Positions 39,680 through 42,435 of a DNA stretch of 42,435 nucleotides are shown in pieces; position 1 is the first letter of the stretch; each line of letters starts with the position of its first letter. This DNA comes from Thermoprotei archaeon (GTDB lineage Archaea > Thermoproteota > Thermoprotei > QMSL01), in contig QMSP01000016.1 in assembly GCA_003650925.1 (NCBI GenBank), positions 1 to 42,435 on the forward strand, in the 5' to 3' direction. The notes under the pieces are model-generated. The model had not been told where the DNA came from and did no database searches. It was given only the letters and a program-made list of their open reading frames with translations. Both the position numbers and the translations under genes were made by a program.

Positions 39680-39791
39680 ATTGGTGACCCCTAGTTTCCG
39701 CTACCTGCTCCTTGGTTGGGCGGGGAGGGGGCTGGGAGAAACCGTGATGAACCGACTTACGGAAAGAAGACCGTAGGCGGGGAGCGGTTTC
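39680..39791 (+). ncRNA. Structured RNA of unrecognised family, copy 2
   Basis: Nearly identical to 32492-32600. Hairpin 2 here has a longer stem GAAACCG (39738-39744)/CGGUUUC (39785-39791) continued by U39745-G39784, bulge GAU (39746-39748), tandem G-A pairs (49-50 with 82-83), CCG/CGG and CUUACGG (39756-39762)/CCGUAGG (39771-39777). Relative to copy 1, U-A becomes U-G and A-A becomes A-G, so the kink-turn is kept. Hairpin 1 is less perfect (CCCCUAG against CUGGGAG). Its 3' end meets the stop codon of the convergent tfb gene at 39790. Confidence 0.75.
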
Positions 39792-40725
39792 AGAGTATTA
39801 TGATGAAGTTTAATTGCTCCACGAGCTCCTTATATCTGTTCCTAACGGTAACCTCTGTCACTCCTGCTACTTGAGCTATCTCTCTCTGAGTCTTCTTATA
39901 GTTGAGAAGTGTACATGCCAAATATATGGCAGCAGCAGCTAATCCCACTGGACCCCTGCCGCTGGTCAGGCCGAGCTTGCTAGCAGCCTCTATTATCTCA
40001 ATGGCCTTCGTCTGTACTTCGCCTGGAAGTCTAAGCTGATTTACCAGCCTGGGGACGTAGTCAGTGGGCTTAGCGGGCGGTACTCTGGAGATCTTGGGGA
40101 GTATGGTTTTGGCTAGCGAGCGATAGCTCCTGCCTACTTCTTTCTTGGTGGCTCTAGCTGCATGAGCTATTTCATCAAGGGTTCTAGGTATCTTAGCTAA
40201 TCTACAGGCAGCATATACGCAGGCAGCGGCCATGCTCTCTATGGAGCGTCCCTTGGCTATACGGTCCTGAATAGCCCTGCGATAAATCAATGCAGCAGTC
40301 TCGGTTACATTTCGAGGAAGTTCAAGAATTGATGCTATTCGATCTATCTCAGCTAGTGCTAGAGCCATATTACGCTCAACGGAATCCGACACTCTAACTC
40401 TCCTCTGCCACTTCCTCAACCTATAAGCAGTTATCCTCTTCTCTAGGTTCAGGTTCTTGCCGGTACTATCCTTATTCCTCCAGTCTATGACTGTAGATAG
40501 GCCTTTGTCATGTATCATGAGAGTTGTGGGCGCTCCTGTCCTAGTTCTTCTCTCCCTTTGCTCTTCATCAAAAGCTCTCCATTCTGGGCCAGGATCAACC
40601 ATGTGATCCTTTATGACCAGACCACAGTTAAGGCATATTATCTCAGCTCTATCATAGTCTCTTATTATCCTAGTGCTACCACATTCAGGGCATCTCTCAA
40701 TCATCTCCTCCCTACCTTCCGCCAT
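39790..40725 (-). CDS. tfb: Transcription initiation factor TFB
   Basis: TFIIB homologue that binds TBP-DNA and recruits RNA polymerase. N-terminal zinc ribbon with C12, C15, C31 and C34 (RCPECGSTRI, CLNCGLVI), B-reader/linker with EWRAFDEEQRERRTRTGAP, then two cyclin repeats; the second holds VGLAAAAIYLACTLL and the DNA-reading helix VAGVTEVTVRNRYKELVEQL. Length 311 is normal. It overlaps gar1 by 25 bases and ends against the 3' end of the structured RNA copy 2. Confidence 0.97.
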   Translation of the reverse strand: MAEGREEMIERCPECGSTRIIRDYDRAEIICLNCGLVIKDHMVDPGPEWRAFDEEQRERRTRTGAPTTLMIHDKGLSTVIDWRNKDSTGKNLNLEKRITAYRLRKWQRRVRVSDSVERNMALALAEIDRIASILELPRNVTETAALIYRRAIQDRIAKGRSIESMAAACVYAACRLAKIPRTLDEIAHAARATKKEVGRSYRSLAKTILPKISRVPPAKPTDYVPRLVNQLRLPGEVQTKAIEIIEAASKLGLTSGRGPVGLAAAAIYLACTLLNYKKTQREIAQVAGVTEVTVRNRYKELVEQLNFIIIL

Positions 40726-40997
40726 CCTCTACGACCTCCTCTTCTAGGTCTAGAGGTCCTCCTGGGAGGCTTGAACAAAAGGATTTTGCCTATATACTTA
40801 TGTGCATCAACCCCCGGGTCAGGCTTCACAGCAACGTAGGGAGACTTAACAGGGCCAAGAACATCAGAGACAATTCCTATGTGTTCAAGGTCAGGTCCCA
40901 GGACATCAGACATTAGGGGGGCAGCAACTTCAGCCTTAACTATAAGCCTCTTAGACTTCGAGACGTGTAAGGCTAAGCCTAAGCGACGCACCTTCAT
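40701..40997 (-). CDS. gar1: H/ACA RNP protein Gar1
   Basis: Component of the H/ACA pseudouridylation complex that contacts Cbf5. The 98-residue protein has the Gar1 beta-barrel (MSDVLGPDLEHIGIVSDVLG, then GPVKSPYVAVKPD with the conserved GPVxxPY) and a short Arg/Gly-rich tail. The ATG at 40997 lies about 40 bases after a TATA element (gagatataag, about 41036-41045). Upstream of tfb with a 25-base overlap, a common archaeal pair. An H/ACA RNA is encoded at 9978. Confidence 0.93.
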   Translation of the reverse strand: MKVRRLGLALHVSKSKRLIVKAEVAAPLMSDVLGPDLEHIGIVSDVLGPVKSPYVAVKPDPGVDAHKYIGKILLFKPPRRTSRPRRGGRRGWRKVGRR

Positions 40998-41121
40998 CCC
41001 CGCGAGGTCTTACTTAGAAAAGCGAAGGCATGTCTTATATCTCTTTCGCTACTTGTCATGAGCTTACCTTTCGCTTCAACTTCCATCGGCTTTTGCAAGC
41101 ATAATTGAGGAGTAAAAAGTA

Positions 41122-41460
41122 CTACTTCCTCGCAGAGCGCTTCTCAGATCTTATCCTTATCAATTCCTCTGCTACCATTCGTATTATCTTAGTCTTACTC
41201 AAGCCCTTCACCTTTCTTATAAGAACTCTACCTTCTCTTCTCCACCATGTGGAGGGGTAACATTTATCAGCCTCAACAATAGCTTCCAATCCTAGCCTCC
41301 GAGCAGCATCAGATATCTCATCTACAGAAGGATTGATAACAGCTAAGTTCAGGGGGACTCTTCTGCCTTCACTCCAGCTTCTTGCACTATCAAAATAGGC
41401 AGGCCACAATACTATGTAGTTACGTCTGTGAAGAAGTGGTTTCCTCGATGAGGATAGCAT
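41122..41460 (-). CDS. srp19: Signal recognition particle protein SRP19
   Basis: SRP19 binds 7S RNA and helps assemble SRP54. The 112-residue protein contains [20 protein letters not shown] (the family's WP.Y.D...s..eGRr.p), [16 protein letters not shown] and a basic C-terminus. The N-terminus overlaps the end of rps8e by 41 bases; a start at this ATG adds about a dozen residues before the conserved part. Operon with rps8e. Confidence 0.94.
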   Translation of the reverse strand: MLSSSRKPLLHRRNYIVLWPAYFDSARSWSEGRRVPLNLAVINPSVDEISDAARRLGLEAIVEADKCYPSTWWRREGRVLIRKVKGLSKTKIIRMVAEELIRIRSEKRSARK

Positions 41461-41827
41461 TTATGACACCATCCTGACCAGGGCGTGAAGTCACACGGGC
41501 TCTTCCAATCTCCGTCTCGATTACGGCACTCTTCGTTATGACTCCTCTTCTCGAATAATCCTGGTTCACAGGATTCTCTACAACTCTAAGTATTCTAACT
41601 CTCTTAGTGATTCCCTTTGAGGGTATGGTAACGTTTGCATAAAGCGCCCTTACTAGCCTTATCTTGAAGTTGCCTCCTCGAACTCTAATCCTCTTCCTTT
41701 CCTCCTCAACGCCCATTAAGGTCTCAGTAGGAGGTCTGCCCATATGGCACTTTAGCTTCTTCTTTCTATGCGGACGTTTTCTCCCTCCACTTGGTTTTCG
41801 AAGGTCATTTCCTTGATAGATCACCAT
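41420..41827 (-). CDS. rps8e: Small-subunit ribosomal protein S8e
   Basis: Ribosomal protein S8e, 135 residues. The start [20 protein letters not shown] is typical. [29 protein letters not shown] and [20 protein letters not shown] confirm it. The ATG at 41827 has a TATA box at 41861-41870 and a short leader. Its start overlaps the stop of the TnpB gene entering from the window edge. Confidence 0.96.
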   Translation of the reverse strand: MVIYQGNDLRKPSGGRKRPHRKKKLKCHMGRPPTETLMGVEEERKRIRVRGGNFKIRLVRALYANVTIPSKGITKRVRILRVVENPVNQDYSRRGVITKSAVIETEIGRARVTSRPGQDGVINAILIEETTSSQT

Positions 41828-42435
41828 AGATACACCATTTCTAACCGTTTGTTCCTACCGCTATTTAAAGCTATAGCATAGTATATCTGCGGTAGGGACT
41901 TCCACCTCGCCCATAAGGATTTAGGTATCCCTATGGGGTCATGGGTGGCATTCGAGGACAACGGCACAGCCCTCACATCTACGTCTAGCCCTACGAGGTG
42001 ATGGGAGCTATGCTCCAAGCCTCGTAGGGCTTTAAGGAGAAGATTCCAACAAGCAACAACATCTCTATGCCATAGTTCTCCACCTTTACCACATTTACCT
42101 ATCCTAGAGCTGTTGTTGTAGTTTATTGGGGTGCCATGGACAGGGCATAGTCTTGATGTATTCTTTGGATCAACGTAGATTACTGTTACGCCATGTTCTT
42201 TTGCCTTTTCCTCTATTGCTCTCTGAATACCTCTAAAAGAAGCTTGGAATATTCTGTGTCGTAATTGCTTATCTTTAATTCTGGCTATCATGTTGTTGGC
42301 AGGTTTCTTACCGAGCTTCTCAAGAACAATAGAATATCGCTTCTCATAAGCAGTTTTAACAATTATATTTGCTATCTTCCATCTAATATCAAGCTTCTTC
42401 TTCCTCTCTTTCAGCTTCCTCATAGTTTTCCTCTT
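41821..42435 (-). mobile_element. tnpB: TnpB (IS200/IS605 OrfB) nuclease gene, N-terminal part outside the window
   Basis: C-terminal part of a TnpB: RuvC-II glutamate in YSIVLEKLGKKPANN, the helix LRHRIFQASFRGIQRAIEEK, YVDPKNTSRLCPVHGTPI and RDVVACWNLLLKAL with the RuvC-III aspartate. The zinc ribbon is degenerate (CPVH and CGKG rather than two CxxC). The tail SSNATHDPIGIPKSLWARWK resembles tails of other archaeal TnpBs. About 20 further residues ([20 protein letters not shown]) read through the S8e TATA box to a stop overlapping the S8e start, as if the gene's own stop had been lost. The reading frame is open at the window edge. Confidence 0.85.
41861..41870 (-). promoter_or_regulatory. TATA box of the S8e-SRP19 transcript
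   Basis: The minus strand reads ctttaaatag, about 38 bases before the ATG at 41827, predicting a leader of about 12 nt. The element lies within the 3' coding frame of the TnpB gene. Confidence 0.6.

Noticed and set aside
40999-41088. A 30-codon minus-strand ORF whose stop overlaps the gar1 start as ATGA.
   Set aside because: The likely gar1 TATA box (about 41036-41045) lies inside it, it has no clear ribosome-binding site and the peptide is not recognisable. The overlap may be chance.
1-42435. tRNA genes, rRNA genes or CRISPR arrays.
   Set aside because: No cloverleaf with the T-loop GGTTCRAAT pattern, no rRNA-like segment and no regularly spaced short repeats were seen by eye; a covariance search was not possible.

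Overview
The window is a compact, gene-dense stretch of an archaeal chromosome. Eukaryote-like ribosomal proteins (L15e, S8e, S30e), archaeal RNase P proteins, SRP19, TFB, Gar1, Nop5/fibrillarin, GatD/GatE, Trm1 and an A/V-type ATPase all point to Archaea. S30e together with a TFE-beta/RPC39-like winged-helix Fe-S protein points to the TACK side (Thermoproteota and relatives) rather than Euryarchaeota. TATA boxes about 25 bases from starts, near-leaderless mRNAs, tightly overlapping genes and many box C/D guide RNA candidates fit a thermophile. I cannot name the lineage from the sequence alone.

Layout. 1-2056: RNase P proteins Rnp2 and Rnp3, a COG1325-type RNA-binding protein and, divergently, a cysteine-cluster protein. 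2100-4261: a LOR/SDH-family protein lacking the usual N-terminal domain, flanked by two C/D sRNA candidates, then a 2-hydroxyacid dehydrogenase. 4305-8628: L15e coupled to a UroD-like protein, an unknown gene, a membrane protein, an SppA-like peptidase and a TRAM protein. 8629-10361: a DHDPS-family aldolase between two noncoding stretches carrying C/D and H/ACA guide RNA candidates. 10362-15696: larC and larB (nickel-pincer cofactor) divergent from a shared promoter region, with larB followed by a GH172-type and a debranching-type glycosidase. 15802-24588: A/V-ATPase, F-H-E-A-B-D-C on the plus strand facing I and K on the minus strand. 24650-32363: an sRNA candidate, a phosphoesterase, an MTA/SAH deaminase, two unknown proteins, PurA, GatE, GatD and S30e. 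32364-38447: Nop5-fibrillarin, a COG1395 regulator, RNase HII, THEP1, Trm1 and the TFE-beta-like protein. 38508-42435: a zinc-ribbon-less TnpB-related gene, then TFB, Gar1, SRP19 and S8e on the minus strand, and a second TnpB cut by the window edge.

The most interesting item is a nearly identical 140-base unit present twice (about 32459-32600 and 39646-39791). Each copy has its own TATA box and encodes a roughly 105-nt RNA that folds into two hairpins, the second with a well-formed kink-turn. Two bases that differ between copies fall in the kink-turn and keep it foldable. One copy is just upstream of nop5-fibrillarin; the other is divergent from the TnpB-related gene. I do not recognise the RNA as a known family. 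It could be an L7Ae-bound regulatory or guide RNA, or part of a TnpB-associated mobile element.

Functionally the window is dominated by RNA biology: RNase P, C/D and H/ACA RNP proteins, tRNA modification and charging, and ribosomal proteins, with guide RNA candidates between them. The remainder is energy conversion and a small carbohydrate/2-hydroxyacid group. I saw no tRNA, rRNA or CRISPR array.
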